From Schoenoplectus triqueter (lineage: Eukaryota; Streptophyta; Magnoliopsida; Poales; Cyperaceae): a stretch of DNA of 31,237 bases. A program made the position numbers and the translations under genes. The stretch is from assembly GCA_964058805.1 (NCBI GenBank), contig CAXKVV010000946.1, forward strand, positions 1-31,237. The letters run 5' to 3'. Under the pieces are notes generated by a model that had not been told where the DNA came from, did not search any database, and worked only from the letters and a program-made list of their open reading frames with translations. Shown piece after piece: positions 11,398 to 20,833 of the stretch. Each line of letters starts with the position of its first letter. Position 1 is the first letter of the stretch.

Positions 11398-11953
11398 ACA
11401 CATGCCACATTCAATCGCCTCAGATCCAGATTTTGGAACTTGCACTTGAAAACCAAAACCACGGTAAATAGAACCATATAAAGAAATAAATGAGTTATTT
11501 ATTAGTGTTTAAAAATATCTCTAACCTAAAGATGTACAGTGCAAACAGGGCATGCAGCTTCCCTCAGTAGCCACCCGATCCATGGATTTGGAACCTGTCA
11601 TAGAAAGAATCAGAACTATCCATATATTTTTCATGCTTCACCACCAAAAAAATAATCTCAAAAACAATTTGAACTTGAAAAGTTCCAGGAGTCCTCATAA
11701 ATGTACATGAAGATGATTTGCGATTTCTTTCCAATTCCTCCTGCTCAGAAAAAATGAGAGAAAATAATGGTCAATGGTGCACAATCTATGCACTCAGGGC
11801 AACTCCTACCTTATATTCCATTTTTATAATTTATTTAAAGAAAAAAGCAACATAAAGAATATGTATATACCTGAAGCTTTATGGCCTCATGACTCTGCAG
11901 GGTTGGCTTGTTACAACTTCCTTTGCAGTACCAAATCTATCAGAAACTTCTGC
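11398..11953 (-). pseudogene. C-terminal exons of an unrecognised zinc-ribbon protein, decayed
   Basis: Four exon-like blocks follow in order on the minus strand. Block 11953-11871 reads AEVSDRFGTAKEVVTSQPCR, then VMRP, with a TAA inside, flanked by TTTAACAG and CAG|GTATAT. The block from 11740 reads EELERNRKSSSCTFMRTPGT after CTGAGCAG. Block 11594-11526 reads VPNPWIGWLLREAACPVCTV, then HL, then TAG where Gln (CAG) would fit. The block near 11451-11400 reads QVQVPKSGSEAIECGMC, with its expected acceptor AG apparently reading AA. Joined, the last two give CPVC, 17 residues, CGMC, a likely zinc ribbon. I recognise the style of a plant protein C-terminus but cannot name it. Two in-frame stops and a lost splice site argue for a pseudogene. 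It does not look like part of MED17, which lies next upstream. Confidence 0.45.
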
Positions 11954-12069
11954 CTGTTAAAGTTCAATTAAAATAAGCAAACAATAATTTTTCATAATCT
12001 TATAGTGAAAGATTAACAAGTTTTTCATTGATGTCATGTTCAAGCATTCCTTAGTAAAAAAAAAGTAAA

Positions 12070-13660
12070 AAATGAAAACAAATAAGGCGTTAGGACCAGA
12101 TGACATCCCGATTGAGATATGAAGATGTCTTGGAAAAATAACAATAGTATGGCTCACTAAACTATTTAATACCATTTTTCAATCCAATAATGTCTAATGA
12201 GTGGAGAAGAAGTATATTAGTACCAATCTTTAAGAATAAAGGAGATATTCAAAGTTGTACTAATTACATAGGAATTATGCTCATGAGTCATATCATGAAA
12301 CTTTAGGAGAGAGTGATCGAACACCGCTTAAAAAAACTGACAACTGTCTCTAAAAATCAGTTTGGTTTTATGCCTGAGAGGTCCACTATGGAGGCGATTT
12401 TCTTGATAAGACAACTTATGGAGAGACACAGGAAACAAAAGAAAGACCTACATATGATATTTATTGATTTAGAGAAAGCGTACGATAAAATACCGAGAAA
12501 TATCATGTGGTGGGCGCTCAAAAGGAAACTAGTCCCAACAGAGTATGTTACCCTTATTAAGGATATGTACACAAATGTTGTGACTTGTGTCAGAACATGT
12601 GACGGCGAATCCGATACATTTCCTATTAAGATAGGATTACATCAAGAGTCAGCATTGAGTCCATATATTTTCACCTTAGTGATGGACGAGATCATAAAGG
12701 ACATACAATGAGATATTCCTTGGTGTATGCTCTTTGCTGATGATGTGGTGCTGATTGACGAAAGCAGAATTGGAACCAATCAGAAACTAGAGTTGTGGAG
12801 ACAAACTTTAGAATCGAAAGGTTTTAGACTTATTATGACCAAAACTGAATATATGAGGTGTCAGTTCAGCGGGAAAAACTCAGATGACGGAGATGTTAGT
12901 TTGGATGGACGAGTAGTACTCATGAATGACACATTTCGGTATTTGAGATCGATGTTGCAGAGAAAAGGAGAGTTCGAAGAAGATATTAGTCATAGAATAA
13001 GAGCTGGATGGGTAAAATGAATACGAACATATGGTGTTCTTTGTGACAAGGTCCCAAACAAACTAAAAGTCCAAAAGATGTGTAGCTGAATTGCGAATGT
13101 TGCGTTAGATATGTGGCCACACAAGGAAAGATCGAATCAGAAATGATGCTATTAGGATCAAACTTTGGGTAACACCAATTCAAAAGAAGCTAGTCCAACA
13201 TCATTTGTGATGGTTTGGTCATATCCAACAAAGGTATCCTGAAGCATCAGTACGCAGCGGTATTCTAAATCGTCCTGAAAATACAAGAAGAGGAAGAGGT
13301 CGACCGAGACTGACATGGGAGGAAGCAATAAAAAGAGATTTAAAGAAATGAAATATATCCAAAGAGCTTGTTTTGGATATGAGTGCTTGGAAGATGACGA
13401 TTCATGTACTTGAACCATGATTTAGGAGTTAAACTTTAATAATAGAGTTATAGACTTCATGTTCTTAGACTTTTAGGATTTTAGGATTTAGAATTTAAAA
13501 ATAGAGATTTAGAAATAAAATTTTAGAATTTAGAATTTAGAATTAGATTTTAAATAGAATTTTAGGATTTAGAAATAGGTTTTATAATAGAGGTTTATTG
13601 TACTATTATTATTATTGTTATTATTGCTATTATTATTAGCATATTATCATCATCTTTATT

Positions 13661-13696
<36 letters not shown>

Positions 13697-13839
13697 TTAT
13701 TTATTTATTTTCTTTTTCTTTCATCATATTCATTATTATCACTGATATTTAATATCTTTGATCTTATACTTTTCGGTTGGGTTTCATTTTTTGCCTACCC
13801 CAATTTATTTGATATTAAAGGCTTTATTGTTATTGTTGA
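12070..13839 (+). mobile_element. 5'-truncated RTE-clade LINE (non-LTR retrotransposon), inactive
   Basis: The reverse transcriptase domain is readable from KALGPDDIPIEI near 12085 through SILVPIFKNKGDIQSCTNY, the QFGFMPERSTMEAI block, the FIDLEKAYDKIPR block (12460-12500) and the catalytic FADD at 12730-12741, to the thumb near 13020. The order and wording match plant RTE-clade elements. The C-terminal RGRGRPRLTWEEAIKRDLK segment is near 13290. Stops interrupt it: TGA at 12709-12711 and 13018-13020, TAG near 12305, and frame changes after 13080. The endonuclease domain is missing, so the copy is 5'-truncated. The 3' end has the family's GGGTTTCAT...TTGCCTACCCCAA...AAAGGCTTTATTG tail ending in degenerate TTG/TTA repeats near 13839. 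A clean target duplication was not found. It sits between the zinc-ribbon fragment and the MED17 fragment. Confidence 0.88.
13592..13695. repeat. ATT/TTA microsatellite within the LINE 3' region
   Basis: Mostly perfect TTA/ATT trinucleotide repeats, broken by GCT and CATCATC steps. They lie between an A/T-rich stretch of repeated TTTAGAATTTAGAATT phrases (13480-13560) and the conserved LINE 3' tail, so the expansion probably happened inside the inserted element. Confidence 0.85.
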
Positions 13840-14218
13840 TGCCAGAAAATCTGAACTGGCTTATGTTTGAAATTGAGACTTCGGATCTAAATAGAAATTT
13901 ACCAAAAGATAGAAAAATTCATCAAAATTAAACCTCCTTAGAGAGCAAGATCTACATCATTTTGGTTTCAGGTCTATATATACATGATAGGCATGAACAT
14001 AGAAAGTTGTACAACAACAACACCTTTAATCCCCAAATAAATAAGGGTAGGTTCGAAATGAAACCCAAGCCAAAAAAAGCGAGGATTGTCATGGCCATGA
14101 CAATCCAGCAATAAAACAGTCAATCTTTATGAAAATGAAACCCAATCAAACTTAAAAAAGATATCTTTCAACTAAAATCAAACTACAAATATTTAGTCAT
14201 TGTAAACTTTAGTAATTA

Positions 14219-14739
14219 CTAGCTATATACACGCGCGTTGCAGCAGACTCTTTTATTTAAACATTAAAACATTATAAAATAAAATAAAAATCACCTTTAT
14301 CAAATATTAAATTATAAATTCACCAAATTATAGAGAAAATTTATAATAAAGACTATATTTAATCTTGAATGAGATTTTTGCACAATATGAGTTAATGATT
14401 CATGATTTTTTATGACAAGAAAAGTAAATTGTTCTAACATATATTATCACCATTAATTTCTTACCAAATATGCACAATGTTGCTAAATAAAAAAATAATA
14501 TTATAGAAATAATAATATATAAGGAAAAGAAATGGAGAGAAAGAGTTGATCAATGGACGCGATCACATACGTTCGATCAACCAAAAATAAATATTATCCA
14601 TCTAATTGATTACATACGTTCGATCAACCAAAAATAAATATTATCCGTCTAATTGAGGGATAAAATGGGTATAATAAAAAAATTACCATGACAAAAAATG
14701 GACCCTCCAATTCTTAGATGCTTTATATAATAGTATAGA
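14219..14739 (-). mobile_element. Non-autonomous Helitron-like element, 521 bp
   Basis: Read on the minus strand, it begins A|TCTATACTATTATATAAAG at 14739 and ends ACGCGCGTGTATATAGCTAG|T at 14219. This fits Helitron rules: 5' TC, 3' CTRR (here CTAG), insertion between A and T, and no target duplication. The palindrome ACGCGCGT (14231-14238) lies just inside the 3' end and may stand for the usual hairpin, although it is short. The interior is AT-rich with no coding capacity, so movement would have needed a Rep-helicase from elsewhere. A related sequence with the same GCTTTATATAATAGTATA end lies at 21560-21760. Confidence 0.6.
14565..14658. repeat. 47-bp tandem duplication inside the Helitron-like element
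   Basis: Two adjacent copies start with ACATACGTTCGATCAACCAA and continue through AAATAAATATTATCC(A/G)TCTAATTGA. They are almost identical, so this is a recent local duplication. Confidence 0.85.
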
Positions 14740-14897
14740 TTTCAGCAATACTGAGTTGTACCGGTACCGGTACCAAATTGACTGGTATATTTATGAATAT
14801 CCACAAATAACCCAAATAAATCAACATTTTCCTTTGCTCACAAAAAGGATAAAGAATATTTAAAACACAAGGCCTTTTAAGGGGACCTTTGAACTTC

Positions 14898-15001
14898 ACC
14901 ACTTCTTTTAAACGTACTGTAGCTGTAAGCTTTAGGAGCCAAGAAGACTACCACTTCTTTTAAACGTACTGTAGCTGTAAGCTTTAGGAGCCAAGAAGAC
15001 T
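14898..15001. repeat. Exact 52-bp tandem duplication
   Basis: The unit beginning ACCACTTCTTTTAAACGTAC and ending GCCAAGAAGACT occurs twice in a row (14898-14949 and 14950-15001) with no mismatch I can see. It is followed by a smaller repeat, GGTGGAGTCTCA twice (about 15009-15032). The stretch 15033-15540 holds nothing I can identify. Confidence 0.9.
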
Positions 15002-15588
15002 CCAGCCTGGTGGAGTCTCAGGTGGAGTCTCAGCCTTCGTAGATCGGATATTTTCTAAATGGTAACAAGGACGCAGCTGCAGTTCTCAAGTAAATCAAGA
15101 GGCTAAACTCTAAAATAGCAGGTAGTAGCACCTGCAATGAAGATAGCCTTCTGATTGCCAGTACCATGCTTCCAGCACAGCAGCGGTACCAGTATCACTA
15201 TTCGAGTACTTGAAACTGGTACAAAGCATATTTAGTGGTCTGAACAGCTGTTGTAATTTTTCCCATTTTTATTAGACTCAACACTGAAGAAAGTACAAGT
15301 ACAAAGAAAAATGTATAAAATAATTATCGTTGACCAAAATGGTCTGACAATTTACATAGCATGGGGAACAATCTAAAGCTTAGTTAACTTTAGCACCCAA
15401 TTGATAATTTTGAGCTTTTGTTTCTTTTACCTAAAAAATTATTAGGCGAGAGAAAAAAGAGGACCTCCAACTGCTAAAAATAAGAACGCAATTACCACAT
15501 CCGATTGTTGATGATCCTATACATAATTTGGAACAAATTATTAAAATAATTGTTGGTATTGATGAGAAAATTGCATAGCAGTGCATAC

Positions 15589-16675
15589 CTTTTCCTCAAA
15601 CAGGGATCTGTGAATATCTCTGAGAATTGAATGTGTTGCTTTAACGCAGCTATCAACATCTTTTTCATCGCTCAGGGACTCGTTTCTCATGGATTGTCGA
15701 CCTATGCCAGACCCTGAGCTAGAAGATTTCTTCTCTGAGGTGTTGCTCTTTATTTTGCAAGTCGGTGAGTCATCATACAAAGAAATCTGAGGGAAAGAGT
15801 ACGGCACGACCTGTCAGGCAAGTGAATGGCTAGCATGCCATAAGTGTCTCGATCAATACTGACATTTGTAACGGCCGAGTCATCACAGAGGTAACTGGCG
15901 CTGACAGAGAGCTATTATCAAACAGATCAAAGGTGGGGCCTTCATTTCCTCCTAAACTCTCTTTACCTTCCAGTTCTGTTGCAATTTGTGAACTAGTTTA
16001 CTACCAATCAGCTTAGGTTTTAATGAGTTCCGGAACTTAAAGAGAATAAAAAAGAACCTGATGAGTGAACCTTCTGCTCCATTGCCTTAAGAGCGCTGCT
16101 TAAAGACCTTCCGAGATGCTGAGAAAGGAAAAAAAACAAAAATCAAGCGAATGCATGAGTTAAAGATAATAGCACTATGCATATAAAATTACAGATTGTT
16201 GATGATACATCATCCCTCATTACTACCACAAATGCACAATACCGTGTTATGTGTTTAAAGACAGGATGATAGTTAAAAAAAGGCATCAACGACTGGGTGT
16301 GAGAAAGAGAAACTACCCAGAGATGCTGAGCTTTAGTTGCAGCAGACACAGCAAAGTCTGCAAGGGCTTCATTGGGCAATGGCTTTGGTCTTCTGCATAA
16401 TTGTTACAGTCACCGCATCATTAGCCTCAACATATGTCAAATAAACAACCTGCCTGGTCAATCCATGTCAAGATAATCTATCTAATTGGAAGAAGACAAA
16501 ATATTACAGTGGAAATGAGATCAAGGATGATAGCTCATGCTGAGCTTGTTGCAGGTTCTCCATTGTTGTTGTTGCGCCCTTCCATGTTTTTGCTGAGATC
16601 CTTCTCCTTCTCTTGCTGTTCCTCATTCTCTTTCTCTTTCTCCTTCTCCTTCTCCACCACCGAATCATCCCTCAT
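15589..16675 (-). pseudogene. MED17: MED17 (Mediator subunit 17) N-terminal half, broken
   Basis: Minus-strand blocks follow plant MED17 in order. An E/K-rich start lies at 16675-16535. ENLQQAQHEL is near 16560, then LDLIST to the donor near 16507. VEANDAVTV is at 16431, then RPKPLPNEALADFAVSAATK (exon ends 16317). HLGRSLSSALKAMEQKV is at 16118-16058. NEGPTFDLFDNSSL, then GMLAIHLPDRSCRTLSLRFL, lie in 15975-15800, and VKATHSILRDIHRSLFEEK ends at 15589. MED17 is a head-module subunit of the Mediator complex, which links transcription factors to RNA polymerase II. Lesions: frame changes between the E/K tract and ENLQQ, after HELS, before RPKP, and twice within 15975-15590; the acceptor before VEAND reads AT. 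The first exons and the C-terminal half are absent. The family match is from memory of the plant protein. A duplicated, decayed copy is most likely, though sequencing error cannot be excluded for single-base shifts. Confidence 0.68.
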
Positions 16676-16689
16676 CACCTGATCGTCGA

Positions 16690-16890
16690 TCCAAGGGGAT
16701 CCCACGGAAATGAACCCAGGGCGAGAATGGTGCCAAAGACCTCTAATTCGGGGTAAGGAGAGCTTCCCTAAGGAGGCGGGTAGGACCCCTTGCGCTAGAC
16801 TGTATCAGCCCGGTTGAGCACAGTCACGGCCACCTGGACCAGAACCTCGTCGGCGCCGAGAGCATGGTCCTCTACCATAATCACTTTGTA
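16690..16890 (-). pseudogene. PIG3-like quinone oxidoreductase exon fragment
   Basis: The minus strand reads VEDHALGADEVLVQVAVTVL, then NRADTV, a TAG, RKGSYPPP, a TAG, and GSSPYPELEVFGTI. This is the N-terminal segment of plant NADPH:quinone oxidoreductases of the PIG3/zeta-crystallin type within the MDR superfamily, where the usual text is close to EVLV-V-ATALNRADT-QRKG-YPPP-G-SPYPGLE-SGTI. Two stops replace the expected Gln and Lys, and similarity ends after about 50 codons. There is no nucleotide-binding domain and no flanking exon. The fragment lies just upstream of the MED17 remnant on the same strand, so it is an isolated captured or duplicated exon and not a gene. Confidence 0.65.
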
Positions 16891-17667
16891 GTGATTCCAG
16901 TTCGTATCTTGTTCTTCTGTTAAATTAAAACAAAAACCAATTGACATTAACTTATGAGGTATTGAAGAATGGATTAACTGGCAGACATCATTTAGTTTAC
17001 AAGGACATTTTTCAATTCCTTTTGAATTAACTGAATTGTTCAAATGTTCAACAGAAGGTAACTTGAAGATTGAATCCATTGCAAACTGTTTAAATCAAAT
17101 TGTAAATAGATAAGTGAAGTTTGTTAGTGTGTTATTTCTAATTCTAAAAGTTATGCTGGAAAACTATGAACATAAATTAAGAAAGGTTGAAGTATTCTAA
17201 CTAATAAGAAGAGCTAAGCTGCTGGTAACTTCATCACACAGACAAAAAAAATAACTTGTATAATTTTAATTTCAAGGTGCAAAAGCAAATGTGTAACAAA
17301 GACAGAAAAATCAAGTAACATCTTGGTTTGCAACAAACCTTTGTGATTCACCAGAACTCTGGGCCAAAACCCTAGCCACTACTTAGCATATGTAGCCTTG
17401 CCGGCTTCCCAATATTGCTTCGCATGTGGCAGAGTTCCTTGTCCTCGCCATTGCGGTTCTGTATCTGTTACCGACTTTTCCCAAAACTGAAACTGACACT
17501 TTTTTTCTCTGAACCTTAAATGCAAAAAAACCCACATCCTTGCTCGGTTTGTAAATCCATGCGTTGAATTGCTGGACAAGATGAAACCATAGGCTGACCC
17601 AACCTGTCTTGCAAATCCGATGCCGATTCATGACACCACAACAAGAGGGCCAGAAAGGGAAGAGCAA

Positions 17668-18334
17668 GAGAGATCAAACTTGCCAAAAGACCTGTTGTCC
17701 TTGGTCATACTTCTCTCACCCTCAAAACACCTACAGAATCAAGCCTCTTGGTTAGGTCGTGTCCAGTATCAAGTCCTTGTAAGCTACTAATCAAATAAAT
17801 ACCCAGGTTCAATTGAGAATGAACATTCATACCTGAATGGTGACAGTGGTCTGTTAATCCTGGTAAGTGGTGAAAACCTGAGACTTCTTGGGATAAGCTT
17901 ATCCATCACTCCATCAATGGTTTCAATACCCAAGGTAAGAGGTGCATACATCCAAAGAAGGATATCTGTTCACTGATATCAAGAGAGAATGAATTAGACC
18001 TCAGTTTAGTTTGTCACAAAATGTTAGGTTTTCTAAGAAGTTATATCAGATCATAGATGTGAGCTGCAGTACATATCAGTGGCCTTAATGACAGGAAAAA
18101 ACTGACTGCGCTGGTTTAACTAATTACTTGTTCATATATACAGTTTTTACGCTCTTTCGTCCAAAATTGGAATTCAGCAAATTTACATTTGGTCTCATCA
18201 TCTCCCTCCCCACTAAGAATACCTCCCTGCACAGCCACACCATAAGCAACAGCCTCATCAGGGTTGACACCCTTGCTTGGCTCCTTGCCATCAAAGAAGC
18301 CCTTCAACAACTGTTGCACTATGGGATCCTGGTG
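17668..18334 (-). pseudogene. BiP (ER luminal Hsp70) C-terminal exons, broken
   Basis: Three blocks keep BiP order and intron positions. Block A (18334-18187) reads TRIP, then [39 protein letters not shown] and DETK. Block B (17965-17833) reads ILL, APLTLGIETIDGVMDKLIP, then KSQVFTTYQD, a stop, and QTTVTIQ. Block C (17730 to about 17668) reads VFEGERSMTKDNRSFGKFDL. BiP is the Hsp70 chaperone of the ER lumen; these blocks are the end of the ATPase domain and the start of the substrate-binding domain. Lesions: a one-base deletion after TRIP, loss of about 22 bases after LIP, an in-frame TAA, and an extra T in VFEGE. The N-terminal exons, the rest of the substrate-binding domain and the HDEL tail are not seen. 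Retained introns (18186-17966 and 17832-17731) exclude a processed retrocopy. Confidence 0.82.
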
Positions 18335-19084
18335 CAGTCAAGGCAGTTAATAATCCAGGCTGTATTTCCAGGCTTTAGAAGGCACAAAAATGCAAACAAA
18401 ACACTAAAATTTTACACATCTCAACTGAGAAATGAGGAACAACATTATCACTGCTATCAGTATTTGAATTGCACAAGAACCACTAGCCATGCTATCAAAT
18501 TTAATACAATAAACATGGGACTTCCCCAGTTAGATAAAGATGCATGAACAGTTTGATAAAGATGCGTGAACAGTTAGATAAAGGCGTGACTGGAAAACAT
18601 TCTTACCTAAAAATGCAGCAACAATTCTCTAACCCTTGATGGACCTAAAAATTGATAAATTAAGCATAAATTCACAAAAATAAATTGATGGAGTTAATAA
18701 TTAAACAAATCCTTACAGAGCCAACTATGAGTCAAATAATCATGTAAGTGGACAAAAAGAGCCTCATAATTTTACCAGTTCGGTACACCAAAAATCATTT
18801 CAAGACAACCGCACATGCCGAGCACTGCAAGGGACACGAGCTCAGCCCCTGGCACGACCAGGCACTCAAGGCGAGGTATAGAAGTACACGACACTTGGGA
18901 ACGCGGCGCAATAGAAGTTCGACCAATATTTCTCGTCGCCGTCGTCAGACTCGACACGCCGGTCACGACGGTGTCCTAGCACACGTAGATAGGGAAATCT
19001 TGTCGGTGGGGGAGAGAGCTAGGATTAGGTTTTCTTTTTTGATCTGGTCAAGAGGCGCGGAGGCGGAGGGTAAATAGTAGGAAA

Positions 19085-19150
19085 GGTTTTGTCCTTTGTC
19101 CGTTCTCGAATTAGGGTTTTAGATTCGGCTGCAGATGAGAGTCGGTTGAG
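19085..19150 (-). promoter_or_regulatory. Telo-box promoter-like stretch facing the BiP fragment
   Basis: On the minus strand AAAACCCTAATT (19120-19109) is followed by sequence richer in C and T (CCTCCGCCTCCGCGCCTC, about 19070-19050; CTCTCTCCCCCACC, about 19017-19004). This resembles a plant core promoter and 5' UTR reading toward 18.9 kb. The overlapping frames at 18748-19077 (plus) and 18966-18772 (minus) have no recognisable product. If active, the promoter could transcribe the whole run of minus-strand fragments. Confidence 0.3.
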
Positions 19151-19712
19151 ATTTGGATGAAACTTTAAACGTGCTACGGAACAAGGTAACGGAGGGAAGG
19201 GAAAGGGACGTCGAGTTACTCATTTTAGATAGGTTAGTATAAAAGAGGAGACGGGTGGAAGGGGACGGAAAATGAGGTGGATGAAACATAAATTTTCAGT
19301 TTTTTTTTAATCGTTATCTTTCAATTTGGAGGGTATATTCTTCTTCTTATCCCCTCTTTTCTCCTTTGTGGAGCACGTTCTTAGAGGATATTTGGTCTTC
19401 GATGAAATTTTGGGGGAGATTTAACGGACACGTATTTTCTTGAGATTTTTTTTTATGTAGAGATTTTTTTAGGAAAATTTAAACGGTACAATTTAGTATG
19501 GATGGTTATGTAAAAACATGAATTTTGTTATACGAGTTTGTTATTATTAAATCAGAATCATTGATAAATGATCTGACAGTTCAAAAGAAAAGAACCGTAC
19601 CTGCGGGATTATTTAGGTGATGTGGTTTCAGATTTGGTCATTTGAAATTTTCTAAGGGGAAGATTTGAAACATTTGAGAACTTGCTCTATATTTTACGAT
19701 TTTGTTAAAGGG

Positions 19713-20026
19713 TTATTCCGACAATCATAATAATAAACTTTTAAATAAATATAAAAAAAATAAAAAGAAAAAAATATATAGATATGTATGTTTACTTATG
19801 AATTATTTTTTTTAATTTTATACAATTTCATTACTATTTGATGAATTAATATTTATCATTCTCAAAATTTATACAATTTACTAATTTAACAGTTTTTGAT
19901 AAATTATTAAACAATAATGAAATTGTATAAAATTTAGACATTATCAATCTATAAATAAAAGGATATATATATTTAAGATTTTTTAAATATTTATTTAAAA
20001 GATAATTATCAAGATTGTCAAAATAA
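19713..20026. mobile_element. Inverted-repeat MITE, about 314 bp, related to the one at 10.1-10.7 kb
   Basis: The left arm (TATTCCGACAATCATAATAA, then TAAACTTTTAAATAAATAT) pairs with the right arm (ATATTTATTTAAAAGATAAT, then TATCAAGATTGTCAAAATA). An inner pair, ATACAATTTCATTA and TAATGAAATTGTAT, also matches. The right half shares AACAATAATGAAATTGTAT, ATCAATCTATAAATA and TCAAGATTGTCAA with the larger element, so both belong to one family. There is no coding capacity. Confidence 0.7.
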
Positions 20027-20542
20027 ACATTACAAAGGAAAACTGGTTTCTGCATTTTTCACCCGGGTTCACAATTTGAGAGAAGGAAAAGGCGGAAATG
20101 AATTTGGTTGGGAACAAAAATGGAGTGGGTGTGCGAGGAACAAAATAGGAAATGTATTTTGAAATTATGTCGTTTCAATCGATTTATTATATTCTTTGAA
20201 GTTATGGCTGCTCTTCAAAAACATGCAAAGATATTATGGACAAATAAAAGCAATTCACAGGTGAGGAAGCTCAGTGGGAAAACAGAATTTTTGGTAGAGA
20301 TAACCAAATAAATTTGTTCTATAAAATTTACATGGATCTCTTACTAACCAGATTATTTTTATTTTAAAAATGAAAAATCAAAATTATAAAAAAATATTTA
20401 AAAAATTAAAAATAGAATGATTATATTTTTTTTACATTTAAATTTAATCCATTATAAAAAACTCTCATGTGACATAAAAATCTCTTCAACTAATATATTT
20501 CCTTAAAATAAGCCTTCTATCGATCCACTTGTTCATCTAAAC

Positions 20543-20611
20543 CAACGCGCGACAACCATCTAATATCCCTGAAAATAAAACGATACACATCAACGCGCGA
20601 CAACCATCTAA
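20543..20611. repeat. Direct repeat of CAACGCGCGACAACCATCTAA
   Basis: The 21-base phrase occurs at 20543-20563 and again at 20591-20611, 48 bases apart. It is GC-richer than its surroundings. Confidence 0.85.
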
Positions 20612-20792
20612 AAGAATAAAGAAAGGATAATAATTTGATATGCCAAACGTGGTGTCTAGCATGGATTACTACCTGTGACACCGTAATTATTGTTGAGGTC
20701 ATGAGTTCAAATCTTAGCGAACGCTGAGAGCAAACAATTGACACCTTAAAAAAAATTGAATGTCAGACCCGGCCTTTAATATAAAAAGAGTC

Positions 20793-20795
<3 letters not shown>

Positions 20796-20830
<35 letters not shown>
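20796..20830. repeat. (AT)n microsatellite
   Basis: An uninterrupted AT dinucleotide tract of about 35 bases follows a short A-rich stretch. It is likely polymorphic. Confidence 0.95.

Positions 20831-20833
<3 letters not shown>

Noticed and set aside
16434..16682. 82-codon plus-strand frame with a Phe/Ser repeat
   Set aside because: It is the antisense shadow of the E/K-rich MED17 segment on the minus strand.
18128..18547. 139-codon plus-strand frame, the longest in the window
   Set aside because: It lies antisense to the BiP exon at 18334-18187 and has no independent similarity; the opposite strand carries the recognisable protein.
18748..19077. 109-codon Arg/His-rich plus-strand frame
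   Set aside because: The composition follows GC-richer promoter-like DNA, and no domain is recognisable on either strand.
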